Numbered from the stretch's first letter, positions 44,296 through 53,234 are shown. The stretch: DNA of 64,000 bases from G963677445 sp963678275 (GCA_963678275.1 OY782765.1:5084001-5148000); one strand, 5' to 3'. Program-made: numbers and translations. The notes: generated from the sequence alone by a model not told the origin.

Positions 44296-45741
44296 ATGAG
44301 CGACAACATGAAAGTTGTTGAGGACCTCACAAATTCGGAATATAAGTGGGGTTTTGTTACCGATATAGAAGCTGATGAAGCGCCTAAAGGATTAAATGAA
44401 GATATAATAAAATTCATTTCGGCGAAGAAAGAGGAACCGGAATGGATGACTGAATGGAGACTTAAAGCATACCGTCACTGGCTTACGATGGAAGAGCCAA
44501 ACTGGCAGAAGGTGAAATACCCGAAAATAGATTACCAGGATATTCGTTATTATTCCGCTCCGAAAAAAAAGGAGGAGCTGAAAAGTATGGATGAGGTTGA
44601 TCCGGAACTTCTTAAAACATTCGAGAAGCTCGGTATTCCTCTCGAAGAGCAGAAAAGGCTGGCGGGAGTAGCGGTTGACGCAGTATTTGACTCTGTTTCG
44701 GTAGCCACAACATATAAGGAAACCCTCAAAGAAAAGGGGATAATTTTCTGCTCAATTTCGGAGGCAATAAAAGATCATCCCGACCTGGTGAAAAAATATC
44801 TCGGTTCGGTTGTGCCGGCGACAGATAATTATTTCGCGGCCCTTAACGCGGCTGTTTTCAGCGACGGATCATTCGTGTATATCCCCAAAGGGGTAAGATG
44901 CCCGATGGAGCTTTCCACCTATTTCAGGATAAACGCGCAGGATACCGGGCAGTTTGAGCGCACACTTATAGTGGCTGAAGAAAACAGTTATGTAAGTTAC
45001 CTTGAAGGCTGCACCGCGCCGATGAGAGACAGCAACCAGCTTCACGCCGCGGTTGTGGAGCTTGTAACTCTTGATGACGCCGAAATAAAATATTCCACTG
45101 TGCAGAACTGGTTCCCCGGCGATAAAGAAGGCAAAGGAGGAATCTATAACTTCGTGACCAAGCGGGGTATCTGCAAAGGGAAAAACTCAAAGATTTCATG
45201 GACACAGGTTGAGACCGGATCGGCTGTTACATGGAAATACCCGAGCTGCATCCTGCAGGGAGACAACTCGGTTGGTGAGTTTTATTCCATCGCCGTTACC
45301 AATAATTTCCAGCAGGCGGATACAGGAACCAAGATGGTGCATCTGGGTAAAAACACCAAAAGCACAATTATATCAAAAGGTATCTCCGCGGGTAAAAGTG
45401 ACAACTCCTATAGAGGCCTTGTAAAGGTTGGTAAAAACGCAACCGGAGCGAGAAACTTTTCACAGTGTGATTCCATGCTGATGGGTGATAAATGCGGCGC
45501 CCATACATTCCCATATATTGAAGTTGATAATGAAAGCGCCCAGGTTGAACATGAAGCCACTACCTCAAAGGTTGGTGAAGACCAGATATTTTACCTGAAC
45601 CAGCGGGGCATTGACACAGAAGACGCGGTTAATATGATCGTCAACGGATTCTGCAAGGAAGTGTTTAATGTTCTGCCGATGGAGTTTGCCGTAGAAGCGC
45701 AGAAGCTGCTTGAAGTAAGCCTCGAAGGCAGCGTTGGTTAA
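44296..45741 (+). CDS. sufB: Fe-S cluster assembly protein SufB
   Basis: The start is the ATG at 44296 with AAGGAG seven bases upstream; the frame opens 75 bp earlier without a ribosome site. The 481-aa protein has the typical opening (LTNSEYKWGFVTDIEADEAPKGLNEDII) and WRLKAYRHWLTMEEP. The conserved core has QCDSMLMGDKCGAHTFPYIEV, with the cluster-binding Cys. It forms the SufBC2D scaffold that builds [4Fe-4S] clusters in the cytosol. The stop overlaps the first bases of the sufC frame. Length and motifs are normal. Confidence 0.97.
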   Translation: MSDNMKVVEDLTNSEYKWGFVTDIEADEAPKGLNEDIIKFISAKKEEPEWMTEWRLKAYRHWLTMEEPNWQKVKYPKIDYQDIRYYSAPKKKEELKSMDEVDPELLKTFEKLGIPLEEQKRLAGVAVDAVFDSVSVATTYKETLKEKGIIFCSISEAIKDHPDLVKKYLGSVVPATDNYFAALNAAVFSDGSFVYIPKGVRCPMELSTYFRINAQDTGQFERTLIVAEENSYVSYLEGCTAPMRDSNQLHAAVVELVTLDDAEIKYSTVQNWFPGDKEGKGGIYNFVTKRGICKGKNSKISWTQVETGSAVTWKYPSCILQGDNSVGEFYSIAVTNNFQQADTGTKMVHLGKNTKSTIISKGISAGKSDNSYRGLVKVGKNATGARNFSQCDSMLMGDKCGAHTFPYIEVDNESAQVEHEATTSKVGEDQIFYLNQRGIDTEDAVNMIVNGFCKEVFNVLPMEFAVEAQKLLEVSLEGSVG

Positions 45742-45770
45742 TGAGTCTGAATATAAAAAAGGAAAATAAA

Positions 45771-46535
45771 ATGATAAAGATCAAAGACCTTCACGCCAAT
45801 GTTGAAGGAAAACAGATACTGAATGGAATAAATCTTGAGATAAAACCGGGCGAGGTTCACGCCATTATGGGACCGAACGGCTCGGGCAAAAGCACCCTGG
45901 CCAACGTACTGGCGGGAAATGAAAATTATGAAGTAACATCGGGCGAGGTGATCTTCGAAGAGAATGATCTCCTTGATATGGCTCCCGAAGACAGAGCGCG
46001 TGAAGGAATATTCCTCGCGTTTCAGTACCCTATCGAAATACCGGGTATAAGCAACGCCACATTTCTTAAAACCTCCATCAACGAGATCAGGAAATATCAT
46101 GAACAGCCTGAATTAACCGCGAAAGAATTTAAGCAGTTAATTACCGAAAAAGGTAAAATCCTCGGAATGGATGACAGCCTTATCAGCCGTTATGTGAATG
46201 TCGGCTTTTCGGGGGGGGAGAAAAAAAGGAATGAGATATTCCAGCTCCTTATGCTCAACCCGAAACTGGCGCTTCTTGATGAAACAGATTCCGGGCTTGA
46301 TATCGACGCGCTGAAAATTGTTTCGGAAGGGGTAAACGCCTTCAGGAATAAAGGAAACGCCGTTTTGCTCGTAACTCATTACCAGAGACTTCTCAACTAC
46401 ATAAAACCCGATTTTGTCCATGTGCTCTACAAAGGACGCATAATTAAATCGGGAACAAAAGAGCTTGCCCTTGAACTTGAGGAAAAGGGATACGACTGGA
46501 TAAAAGAAGAACTGCCCGAAGCGGAAACGGTTTAA
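45771..46535 (+). CDS. sufC: Fe-S cluster assembly ATPase SufC
   Basis: The start is the ATG at 45771 (M-I-K-I-K-D-L-H-A), with AAGGA seven to ten bases upstream; an upstream in-frame ATG overlaps the sufB stop. ABC ATPase motifs are complete: Walker A GPNGSGKST, Q-loop FQYP, signature F-S-G-G-E-K-K-R-N-E, Walker B LALLDETDSGLD and H-loop VTHY. The E-K-K-R-N-E variant is specific to SufC. It supplies ATP hydrolysis for the SufBC2D complex. sufD follows after 14 bp behind a GGAGG site. Confidence 0.97.
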   Translation: MIKIKDLHANVEGKQILNGINLEIKPGEVHAIMGPNGSGKSTLANVLAGNENYEVTSGEVIFEENDLLDMAPEDRAREGIFLAFQYPIEIPGISNATFLKTSINEIRKYHEQPELTAKEFKQLITEKGKILGMDDSLISRYVNVGFSGGEKKRNEIFQLLMLNPKLALLDETDSGLDIDALKIVSEGVNAFRNKGNAVLLVTHYQRLLNYIKPDFVHVLYKGRIIKSGTKELALELEEKGYDWIKEELPEAETV

Positions 46536-46549
46536 GGAGGTTGGAATAA

Positions 46550-47884
46550 ATGGCTAAAACAGATAAATTTCTTGAGAACCGTGAATGGTATATCTCAAGC
46601 TATGACAAATTTCTCGGCGACCTTAATGGCGAGGCCGGTACTTTTTATGATGAAAAAAGAAATGAAGCGGTAAAAAAACTTGGCTCGCTTGAGTTTCCTA
46701 CCCAAAAAGTTGAGGACTGGAAATATACAAGCGTCGCTCCCCTGATGAAATATAACTTCGTTCCCGCAACAGGCAAACTTGAAGTTCCATCCGAAGAGGA
46801 AATTAACGCCGCTCTCTTTTCCTGCTTTGATTGCTACAGGATGGTGTTTTCAAATGGCAGACTGGTGAAAGAACTTTCTTCTTTGGATAATCTTCCCTCG
46901 GGAGTGATAATTTCGGGTCTGGCGGAGGCGATAAAAAATAATCCCGAACTTGTCGGAAAGTATATCGGTAAATCGTTTAAGGAAGACACCGCTTTTTCAG
47001 CTCTTAACAGCGTTTATAACACCGATGGCATTTTCATATATGTTCCTGACGGCAAAATCCTGGATAAACCGCTGCAGGTTCTTTTCCTGAGCGGAGATGA
47101 AAATGAAAATATTCTCTCCTCACCGAGGAATCTTTTTATCGCCGGGGAAAACGCTTCCTTCAGTGTGATGATGAGGTTCGGAGGCCGCGGTAAAAAGGAA
47201 TATTTCACCAATGTGGTCAATGAAGTTTTTGCAGGAAAAAACGGTGTGATAGATTTATACAAAGTACAGGATGAGCAGAATGACTCATACCATATCGACC
47301 GGACAGAAATAAGTCAGGATGAAACGAGCGTGGTGAGCCATTACTCGATGTCTTTCGGCGGAAGACTTGTCAGGAATGATATCAACGCCGAACATCATGG
47401 TGAAAGGCTGGAAACAAATCTTTACGGACTTTATCTTGCTAATCATGAACAGCATGTGGATAATCACACATTCATCGACCACGCGAAACCAAACTGTGAA
47501 AGCAACGAACTTTATAAAGGAATACTTGACGATAAAGCCCGCGGGGTATTTAACGGGAAAATACTGGTGAGGAAAGACAGCCAGAAAACCAACGCCTACC
47601 AGTCGAATAAAACCATTCTGCTTTCTGATAATGCCCGTATCGACACTAAACCGCAGCTTGAAATTTACGCTGATGATGTGAAATGCTCCCATGGCGCCAC
47701 TATCGGGCATCTGGATGAAACAGCATATTTTTATATCCGTTCGCGAGGCGTTCCGGCCGAGCTTGCAAATTCGATGCTGATCAGGGCTTTTGCCGATGAT
47801 GTAGTGCAGAAAGTAAAAATTGAGCCTCTCAGGGAACAACTAAATCATATGATCTTTGAACACCTGAACAGGGTAGAAATCTGA
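46550..47884 (+). CDS. sufD: Fe-S cluster assembly protein SufD
   Basis: This 444-aa protein has the SufB/SufD beta-helix region: DETSVVSHYSMSFGGRLVRND, HVDNHTFIDHAKPNCESNELY and KCSHGATIGHLDETAYFYIRSRG. The N-terminal helical part has KVEDWKYTS. The His in C-S-H-G-A corresponds to the SufD residue needed for cluster assembly. It is the scaffold partner of SufB and SufC. GGAGG lies upstream of the ATG. The stop codon is followed one base later by the start of sufS. Confidence 0.95.
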   Translation: MAKTDKFLENREWYISSYDKFLGDLNGEAGTFYDEKRNEAVKKLGSLEFPTQKVEDWKYTSVAPLMKYNFVPATGKLEVPSEEEINAALFSCFDCYRMVFSNGRLVKELSSLDNLPSGVIISGLAEAIKNNPELVGKYIGKSFKEDTAFSALNSVYNTDGIFIYVPDGKILDKPLQVLFLSGDENENILSSPRNLFIAGENASFSVMMRFGGRGKKEYFTNVVNEVFAGKNGVIDLYKVQDEQNDSYHIDRTEISQDETSVVSHYSMSFGGRLVRNDINAEHHGERLETNLYGLYLANHEQHVDNHTFIDHAKPNCESNELYKGILDDKARGVFNGKILVRKDSQKTNAYQSNKTILLSDNARIDTKPQLEIYADDVKCSHGATIGHLDETAYFYIRSRGVPAELANSMLIRAFADDVVQKVKIEPLREQLNHMIFEHLNRVEI

Positions 47885-47885
47885 A

Positions 47886-49139
47886 ATGACTATTGAAACC
47901 GAAACCAGTACAAAAAGAAAGTTCGACATTGATGAAGTCCGGAATGATTTCCCCATTCTTAAAAGGGAAATAAATGGCAAACCGCTTGTGTATCTGGACA
48001 ACGCTGCGACATCGCAGAAGCCGCAGTCTGTTATTGACGCTATCGATCATTATTACACATTTGAGAATGCCAATATTCACCGGGGGCTTCATTTCCTGAG
48101 CGAACTCGCCACGGAATCTTATGAAAGAGCCCGGCTGAAGATCAAGGAATTCCTGAATGCCATGTCGGTCTCCGAGATAATATTTGTCAGGGGCGCTACA
48201 GAAGGGGTGAATCTTGTTTCTCACTCCATGTGCAGGGGCGATATGTTTCAGGAGGGGGATGAAATTATAATCTCCACCATGGAACATCACAGCAATATCG
48301 TTCCCTGGCAGTTATTGTGCCAGAGCAGGGGAGTGAAGCTGAAGGTAATACCCATTAATGATGATGGGGAACTCGACATGGAAGCTTACCGTAATTTGTT
48401 CAGTGAAAAAACAAAACTGGTTTCGGTTGTTCATATCTCAAATTCACTCGGGACTATCAATCCCGTGAAGGAAATCATCGAAATATCACATTCACACGGC
48501 ATTCCCGTATTTGTGGACGGGGCCCAGTCGGCGCCTCATCTCAGTGTGGATGTCCAGGAGCTGGACTGCGATTTTTATGCCCTTTCCGGACACAAGATGT
48601 TCGGCCCTACAGGCATAGGAGCTCTTTACGGCAAGACGGAATACCTGAATAAAATGCCTCCTTATATGGGGGGCGGGGATATGATAAGGGTGGTTTCATT
48701 TGAAGAGACAACCTTTGACGATCTGCCCCATAAATTTGAAGCGGGCACCCCGAATATAGCCGGTGGAATAGGACTCGGAGCAGCTATAGAGTACCTGAGC
48801 CAGTTTGACCGGGCAGAACTGACAGCCTGGGAGGATGAACTTCTCGCGTATGGTACAGAGAGGCTTCTTGAGGTTCCCGGCCTTAAAATTATCGGCAACG
48901 CGAAAAACAAAGCCTCGGTGATATCATTTATTATCGATGATATTCACCCTTATGATATCGGCACCCTGCTTGATACCAAAGGAATAGCGATAAGAACAGG
49001 ACATCATTGCACTCAGCCGGTGATGAAAAGGTATAATTTACCCGCGACCGCCAGGGCGTCTATGGCCTTTTATAATACTAAGGAGGAGATAGACCGGCTG
49101 GTTGAAGGACTCCATAAAGTGATTAAACTATTTAAATGA
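47886..49139 (+). CDS. sufS: Cysteine desulfurase SufS
   Basis: This 417-aa class V aminotransferase has the PLP lysine in SGHKMFGPTGIGALYG, H-H-S-N-I-V-P-W, D-G-A-Q-S-A-P-H and the catalytic Cys in RTGHHCTQPVMKRY. It takes sulfur from cysteine and hands it to the SufBCD scaffold. No SufE or SufU gene is seen next to it. It begins one base after the sufD stop, indicating translational coupling, and lies 11 bp before the MIP18-type gene. Confidence 0.96.
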   Translation: MTIETETSTKRKFDIDEVRNDFPILKREINGKPLVYLDNAATSQKPQSVIDAIDHYYTFENANIHRGLHFLSELATESYERARLKIKEFLNAMSVSEIIFVRGATEGVNLVSHSMCRGDMFQEGDEIIISTMEHHSNIVPWQLLCQSRGVKLKVIPINDDGELDMEAYRNLFSEKTKLVSVVHISNSLGTINPVKEIIEISHSHGIPVFVDGAQSAPHLSVDVQELDCDFYALSGHKMFGPTGIGALYGKTEYLNKMPPYMGGGDMIRVVSFEETTFDDLPHKFEAGTPNIAGGIGLGAAIEYLSQFDRAELTAWEDELLAYGTERLLEVPGLKIIGNAKNKASVISFIIDDIHPYDIGTLLDTKGIAIRTGHHCTQPVMKRYNLPATARASMAFYNTKEEIDRLVEGLHKVIKLFK

Positions 49140-49150
49140 TCAGGTGATCC

Positions 49151-49465
49151 ATGCTGGATAAAAAGAAGCTTGAAGAGAATATAATAAAAAATCTGAAGAC
49201 CGTTTATGATCCCGAGATTCCGGTGGATATCTATGAACTGGGACTGATATACGAAATAAGAATATATGATGACGCCAATGTTTATGTTAAAATGACTCTT
49301 ACATCACCCGCCTGCCCGGTCGCCGGAAGTCTGCCCGGCGAAGTGAAAGAAAAAGTAAAGGCAGTAAACGGAGTCAATGAAGTAATCATCGACCTTGTTT
49401 TCGAACCCCCCTGGGACCAGGAAAAAATGTCGGATGAAGCAAGGTTTGAACTCGGTTTTATTTAA
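49151..49465 (+). CDS. sufT: MIP18/DUF59 Fe-S assembly protein
   Basis: This 104-aa protein has the DUF59 core: L-K-T-V-Y-D-P-E-I-P-V-D-I-Y-E-L-G-L-I-Y, TSPACPVAGSLPGEVKEKV with its conserved Cys, and the C-terminal DLVFEPPWDQEKMSDEAR. In many SUF operons this protein (called SufT) helps Fe-S cluster maturation or transfer. It is the last gene of the suf cluster. Its stop is followed directly by a hexanucleotide microsatellite. The assignment to SufT is by family and context rather than by unique motif. Confidence 0.85.
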   Translation: MLDKKKLEENIIKNLKTVYDPEIPVDIYELGLIYEIRIYDDANVYVKMTLTSPACPVAGSLPGEVKEKVKAVNGVNEVIIDLVFEPPWDQEKMSDEARFELGFI

Positions 49466-49513
49466 AATCATAATCATAATCATAATCATAATCATAATCG
49501 TAATCATAATCGT
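49466..49513. repeat. (AATCAT)8 microsatellite
   Basis: Eight consecutive hexamers, six exact AATCAT and two AATCGT, start at the first base after the MIP18-type stop codon. Fragments of the same hexamer (GATTACGATTATGATT) end several dispersed repeats in the window. Confidence 0.9.
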
Positions 49514-49542
49514 AATCTCGCCCCGGAGCAATTAGAAATGTT

Positions 49543-49938
49543 ATGAAAAAAATATATTTCCCACACGAGAAACTAAGAGTTTATCAAAATCTCTGGAGTT
49601 TATCGACATTGTCGAGGAGATTATTACCTCGGCGGAACGAAAGAGCAGTTTTTATGACCAGCTTGAAAGAGCCTCGATTTCAATTGTGCTTAACATCGCG
49701 GAAGGTAACGGGAAATATACTAATAGGGACAGGAACAGGTTTTTTGATATCTCGATTGGTTCCGCCTTTGAATGTTCTGCATGTATTGATATCTTGTTTC
49801 AGAAAAGGGAAGATTACTGAAAATCAACATGAGAAAGCCAGGGGAAATTTGAAAGCTGTTGCTGATATGATTTACGGACTTGTGAAATCCAGTGAGAGCA
49901 GAGTTTATGAGGCGGGAGAGAAGTATGGTGTTGATTAG
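49543..49938 (+). pseudogene. Four-helix-bundle (S23/IVP-type) gene with two compensating frameshifts
   Basis: The open frame of 131 aa is only genuine at its ends. FPHEKLRVYQ opens it, and KGKITENQHEKARGNLKAVADMIYGLVKSSESRVYEAGEKYG closes it in the S23 intervening-sequence/four-helix-bundle pattern. Between ~49582 and ~49808 the family sequence is in another frame (SLEFIDIVEE, DQLERASISIVLNIAEGNGK, DISIGSAFECSACIDILFQK). One base appears lost in the A-run after TATC and one gained in the AAAAGGG run near 49805. The gene is thus probably inactive, unless these homopolymer errors come from sequencing. Confidence 0.8.
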
Positions 49939-50427
49939 TACAGTTTGTCATATTCCGGTTCTGTAATGAAATATATGTATAAGAATTTTTAATTTTATCA
50001 TTCCCGCTCATTCCGCGGGGTATAAGAAAATTTCGTAATCGATCCCGAAAAAGCGAGTGTGATTCTTAACTTTTGGCTTTTTTTTTGTTTGAGAAGATGA
50101 TCTGGGAATATTAGGATGTCTTGGGGATTGAGACTTTATATGAGGTGGTTCTTTGACTCGGGGTTTTGGATTACGATTACGATTATTCTGTAAGGAGTTA
50201 AATTCTACGCAAAATGGCAAAATTATTACTAATTGGCAGTAAAAATCGGCATTAGATTCCGGTCTTTTTGCAAAGGACGCAAAAAACCGGAATGACAAGT
50301 AATTGGTAACACTTGGGGAAAGCCAATTCGTCATTCGTAATTCCTCATTATCTCTGGCTTGCCAGTTTATGATTACGATTATGATTTTTACTTAAGTGAA
50401 GTTAAATTATTTTAAGAAAGGTACGAT
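49939..50427. other. Intergenic region with repeat module D, copy 2
   Basis: No gene is supported. 50165-50388 repeat the module found at 41240-41490. The last 40 bp are the leader of the bacilliredoxin gene, with an AAAGG site. Confidence 0.55.
50165..50388. repeat. Repeat module D, copy 2
   Basis: GATTACGATTACGATTATTC, TAAATTCTACGCAAAATGGC, GCATTAGATTCCGGT, TTGCAAAGGACGCAAAA, GGAATGACAA, GGGGAAAGCCAATTCGTCAT and GGCTTGCCAGTTTATGATTA in the same order as at 41240-41490. Confidence 0.75.
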
Positions 50428-50967
50428 ATGCTAAACATAAATTTACGTCCACCGTTGTATGATCCTGAGGCGGTACAGCCGATGAGGGATGAGTTAAAGT
50501 TTGTGGGATTTGAGGAATTGACAACTCCGCAGAAAGTGGAGGATGTTTTATCTCTGGAAGATGATAAAACAACCCTGGTGGTGATAAATTCTGTATGCGG
50601 ATGCGCGGCTGGAAGCGCCCGTCCGGGAGCTACTCAGGCGCTTCAGAATGATATTATTCCTGACAGACTCGCGACAGTTTTTGCCGGGCAGGACCGGGAC
50701 GCTGTCGATTATCTCAGGAATAAATATCTCGCTGATTTTCCACCTTCTTCCCCCTCAATGGCGATAATTAAAAACGGTGAAGTGAAATTTATTCTTCCCC
50801 GCCATCATATAGAAGGAAGAACACCGGAACAGGTCGCGGAACATCTTAAGGACAGATTCGCTGAACTTTGCTCCGCTTCAGGACCTTCAGTGCCGGAAGA
50901 AAAATACGCTAAGCTTATTCATGCGAGAGCCTGCGGTTCCAGAATTCCGATGAATGAAGTTGATTGA
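50428..50967 (+). CDS. BrxA/BrxB-family bacilliredoxin
   Basis: This 179-aa protein matches the YphP/YqiW (UPF0403) family. It opens LRPPLYDPEAVQPMRDEL, has the active C-G-C in V-I-N-S-V-C-G-C-A-A-G-S-A-R-P, and later SPSMAIIKNGEVKFILPRH and a C-terminal extension with CGSRIP. The family length is usually about 145, so the tail is somewhat longer. It reduces bacillithiol mixed disulfides, implying that the organism makes a bacillithiol. The ATG has AAAGG upstream. A clear terminator follows, so the Rrf2 gene has separate control. Confidence 0.9.
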   Translation: MLNINLRPPLYDPEAVQPMRDELKFVGFEELTTPQKVEDVLSLEDDKTTLVVINSVCGCAAGSARPGATQALQNDIIPDRLATVFAGQDRDAVDYLRNKYLADFPPSSPSMAIIKNGEVKFILPRHHIEGRTPEQVAEHLKDRFAELCSASGPSVPEEKYAKLIHARACGSRIPMNEVD

Positions 50968-50972
50968 TTATT

Positions 50973-51000
50973 ATCCGGGAATTTTTATTCCCGGATTATT
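50973..51000 (+). terminator. Terminator after the bacilliredoxin gene
   Basis: ATCCGGGAA (50973-50981) and TTCCCGGAT (50988-50996) flank a six-base loop, followed by TATTTT. It lies 5 bp after the stop codon. Confidence 0.8.
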
Positions 51001-51018
51001 TTCGGGAGATCGAAATAA

Positions 51019-51525
51019 ATGAAATTCAGCGCACAGGAAGAATATGGTTTAAGATGCCTGCAGAATATAGGGCGGGCCTGGAATAAAAGCAAGTCCGTTA
51101 CCATTACCGATATCAGCGGCAGTGAGGGGATATCACAACATAATACAGCCAAGCTGCTTAGAATATTGCGCCTTGCGGGAATTATTGAGAGTGAAAGGGG
51201 CCAGTCGGGCGGCTACAGTCTGACACGTCCTCCCGAAGAAATATATATAAAAGATGTGCTCGCGGTGCTGGGCGGAAGACTTTTTGATGATTCCTTCTGT
51301 GAGACTCATTCAGGTGTTTCGGATATCTGCAACCATACGGTGAATTGTTCTGTCCGGTCTCTCTGGAAGGTGATTCAGGACGCTGTCGATTTTGTCGTGG
51401 CAAATATTACTTTAAAGGACCTTTTGGGGCCGAATAAGGAGATGAAAGAGAAACTTGAGAGCAATTACGCCACCCTGGAATTTGTGAAGGAGAATTCAGG
51501 GGGAATGCGGGAGAAAAATGTTTAA
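51019..51525 (+). CDS. Rrf2-family transcriptional regulator with cysteine triad
   Basis: This 168-aa winged-helix regulator opens M-K-F-S-A-Q-E-E-Y-G-L-R-C-L and has the DNA-binding DISGSEGISQHNTAKLLRIL, GGYSLTRPPEEI and DVLAVL. Three cysteines follow in F-C-E-T-H-S-G-V-S-D-I-C-N-H-T-V-N-C-S, placed as the [2Fe-2S] ligands of IscR-like proteins. Such regulators sense cluster status and control suf/isc genes, which fits the suf cluster 1.5 kb upstream. It is preceded by GGGAGATC. A link to sufB is inferred from context, not shown. Confidence 0.9.
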   Translation: MKFSAQEEYGLRCLQNIGRAWNKSKSVTITDISGSEGISQHNTAKLLRILRLAGIIESERGQSGGYSLTRPPEEIYIKDVLAVLGGRLFDDSFCETHSGVSDICNHTVNCSVRSLWKVIQDAVDFVVANITLKDLLGPNKEMKEKLESNYATLEFVKENSGGMREKNV

Positions 51526-51534
51526 TGTTTTTTA

Positions 51535-51580
51535 GCGCCCGGGGCTTCGACTCCGCTCAGCCACCGGTCGGTTGCATTTG
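51535..51580. repeat. GAGCGGAGTCGAA-type hairpin fragment
   Basis: GCTTCGACTCCGCTCAGCC and CCACCGGTCGGTTGCATTTG match the right half of the elements at 26900 and 39500. The left arm is missing. Confidence 0.6.
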
Positions 51581-51627
51581 TTCCCGGCGCTGAAAGGCTA
51601 AGATTTGGGGGAGAATATGCCAGGAAT

Positions 51628-51652
51628 GGGCGACCACAAGGGTCGCCCCTAC
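51628..51652. repeat. GGGCGACCACAAGGGTCGCCCCTAC-type hairpin
   Basis: GGGCGACC is complementary to GGTCGCCC around an ACAA loop. It is the better-paired relative of the copy at 32729 and sits downstream of hutH, where it may act as a terminator. Confidence 0.65.
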
Positions 51653-51674
51653 GGTAGGTGAGGTTAAAAATTTT

Positions 51675-53234
51675 TTAAATATCTAAATTGATATTCGTTT
51701 CCACTGAATTCAGAATTTCACTGTTTTCAACCAGGTTGATCATTTTCTGCATATCTTTGTAGAGTATCCGGTCTTCTTCGAGGGGGAGGACATACTCACG
51801 AATTTTTTTGTAAGCGAGGGTCGTACCCGCTCCGCATTTAAGAGGTTTAAGGAATTCCACTCCCTGTGCGGCGGTCATCAATTCTATAGCGATAACTTTT
51901 TGAACATTCTTTAATATCTGGTAACTCTTCCGGGCCGAAATTGATCCCATGGAATTGTGATCCTCCTGGTTTGCGCTGGTGGGGATGCTGTCTACACTTC
52001 CGGGATGGGCAAGACTTTTATTTTCCGAAACAAGTGATGCTGAGGTATATTGAGCTATCATGAGTCCTGAGTTAAGACCACCCTTTTTCGTAAGGAATCT
52101 TGGAAGATTACTTAATGCTCCGTTTATCATACGTTCGGTTCTTCTTTCGGATACGTTGGCTATTTCAGAAAGAGCGATTGCCATAAAATCAAGCGCGAGA
52201 GCCATTGGCTGGCCGTGGAAGTTGCCTCCTTCGATATAATCGCCATCATCAGGGAAAATGATCGGGTTGTCATTTACAGAATTTATTTCCACTTCCACCT
52301 TCGACCTCACATAGTTAGCCGCGTCTTTCGAGGCGCCATGTATCTGCGGTATGCAGCGGAGCGAATAAGAATCCTGAACACGGGGATCATTCTCCTTATG
52401 CGATTCTCTTATCTCACTTCCGGCGATAAGTTTTTTCATGTTTTGCGCGGTTCTTATCTGACCATCATAGGGCCGTAAATTATGCACGCGCAAATCATAG
52501 GCGTTATCAGTCGCGCGCAGGGCTTCATGTGTCATGGCGGCGGCTATATCGGCAGTCTTCATTAACTCTTCCGCTTTGATGCAGATATAGGAGGCATAGG
52601 CCGTCATCATCTGGGTGCCGTTAATAAGGGCAAGTCCTTCCTTCGCTCCGAGAGTGACAGGCGCAAGTGAGAATCTTTTCAGCGCCGATAGTGAATCTTC
52701 CTGGGCGCCCCGGCTTTTTTCATCGAACAGATCAGGTACAATTCTGACTTCCCCTTTCCCTATAAGAGCAAGCACAAGATGGGAGAGGGGAGCGAGGTCG
52801 CCGCTCGAGCCTACTGATCCCTGCGAAGGGATTACCGGAATAATATTGTTGTTTATCATCGCGATAAGCAGTTTCAGCGTCTCAAGTTTAATGCCCGAAT
52901 GTCCTCGCGCCAGGGCGTTCACCCTCAGCAGCATCATTATTTTTACTATTACCGGGGGAAGAGGATCGCCTACTCCTGCCGAGTGGCTGATGATAAGATT
53001 TTCCTGAAGCTGTGATAATTTTTCTTTTGATATGGTGACATTGGCGAATTCGCCAAATCCGGTGGTCACGCCGTAAATTATTTTTTCCTCCTCAACCCAT
53101 TCCTCTATTTGTTTGCGCGCTTTCAGCACCTTTTTTTCTGATTCTTCTGTTAGTTTTACTTCCCGGTTTTCAAGAATGAATGATTTGATATCTTCCAGAG
53201 TAAGGGACTGACCGTCAATATATAATGTGTTCAT
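51675..53234 (-). CDS. hutH: Histidine ammonia-lyase
   Basis: This ~519-aa MIO-family lyase has its ATG start at 53234, with AGGA eight bases upstream. IYGVTTGFGEFANV and the NLIISHSAGVG motif, with the Ser-His pair, indicate histidine rather than phenylalanine specificity. The MIO-forming triad reads S-S-G in SVGSSGDLAPLSH, instead of the usual A-S-G. N-D-N-P-I-I-F, Q-E-D-H-N-S-M-G-S and the final hydrophobic core are intact. It converts histidine to urocanate. No other hut genes are adjacent, and the gene appears monocistronic. Confidence 0.9.
   Translation of the reverse strand: MNTLYIDGQSLTLEDIKSFILENREVKLTEESEKKVLKARKQIEEWVEEEKIIYGVTTGFGEFANVTISKEKLSQLQENLIISHSAGVGDPLPPVIVKIMMLLRVNALARGHSGIKLETLKLLIAMINNNIIPVIPSQGSVGSSGDLAPLSHLVLALIGKGEVRIVPDLFDEKSRGAQEDSLSALKRFSLAPVTLGAKEGLALINGTQMMTAYASYICIKAEELMKTADIAAAMTHEALRATDNAYDLRVHNLRPYDGQIRTAQNMKKLIAGSEIRESHKENDPRVQDSYSLRCIPQIHGASKDAANYVRSKVEVEINSVNDNPIIFPDDGDYIEGGNFHGQPMALALDFMAIALSEIANVSERRTERMINGALSNLPRFLTKKGGLNSGLMIAQYTSASLVSENKSLAHPGSVDSIPTSANQEDHNSMGSISARKSYQILKNVQKVIAIELMTAAQGVEFLKPLKCGAGTTLAYKKIREYVLPLEEDRILYKDMQKMINLVENSEILNSVETNINLDI

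Noticed and set aside
50008..50334. 108-aa minus-strand frame
   Set aside because: It overlaps repeat module D and has a composition typical of repeats, without any domain.
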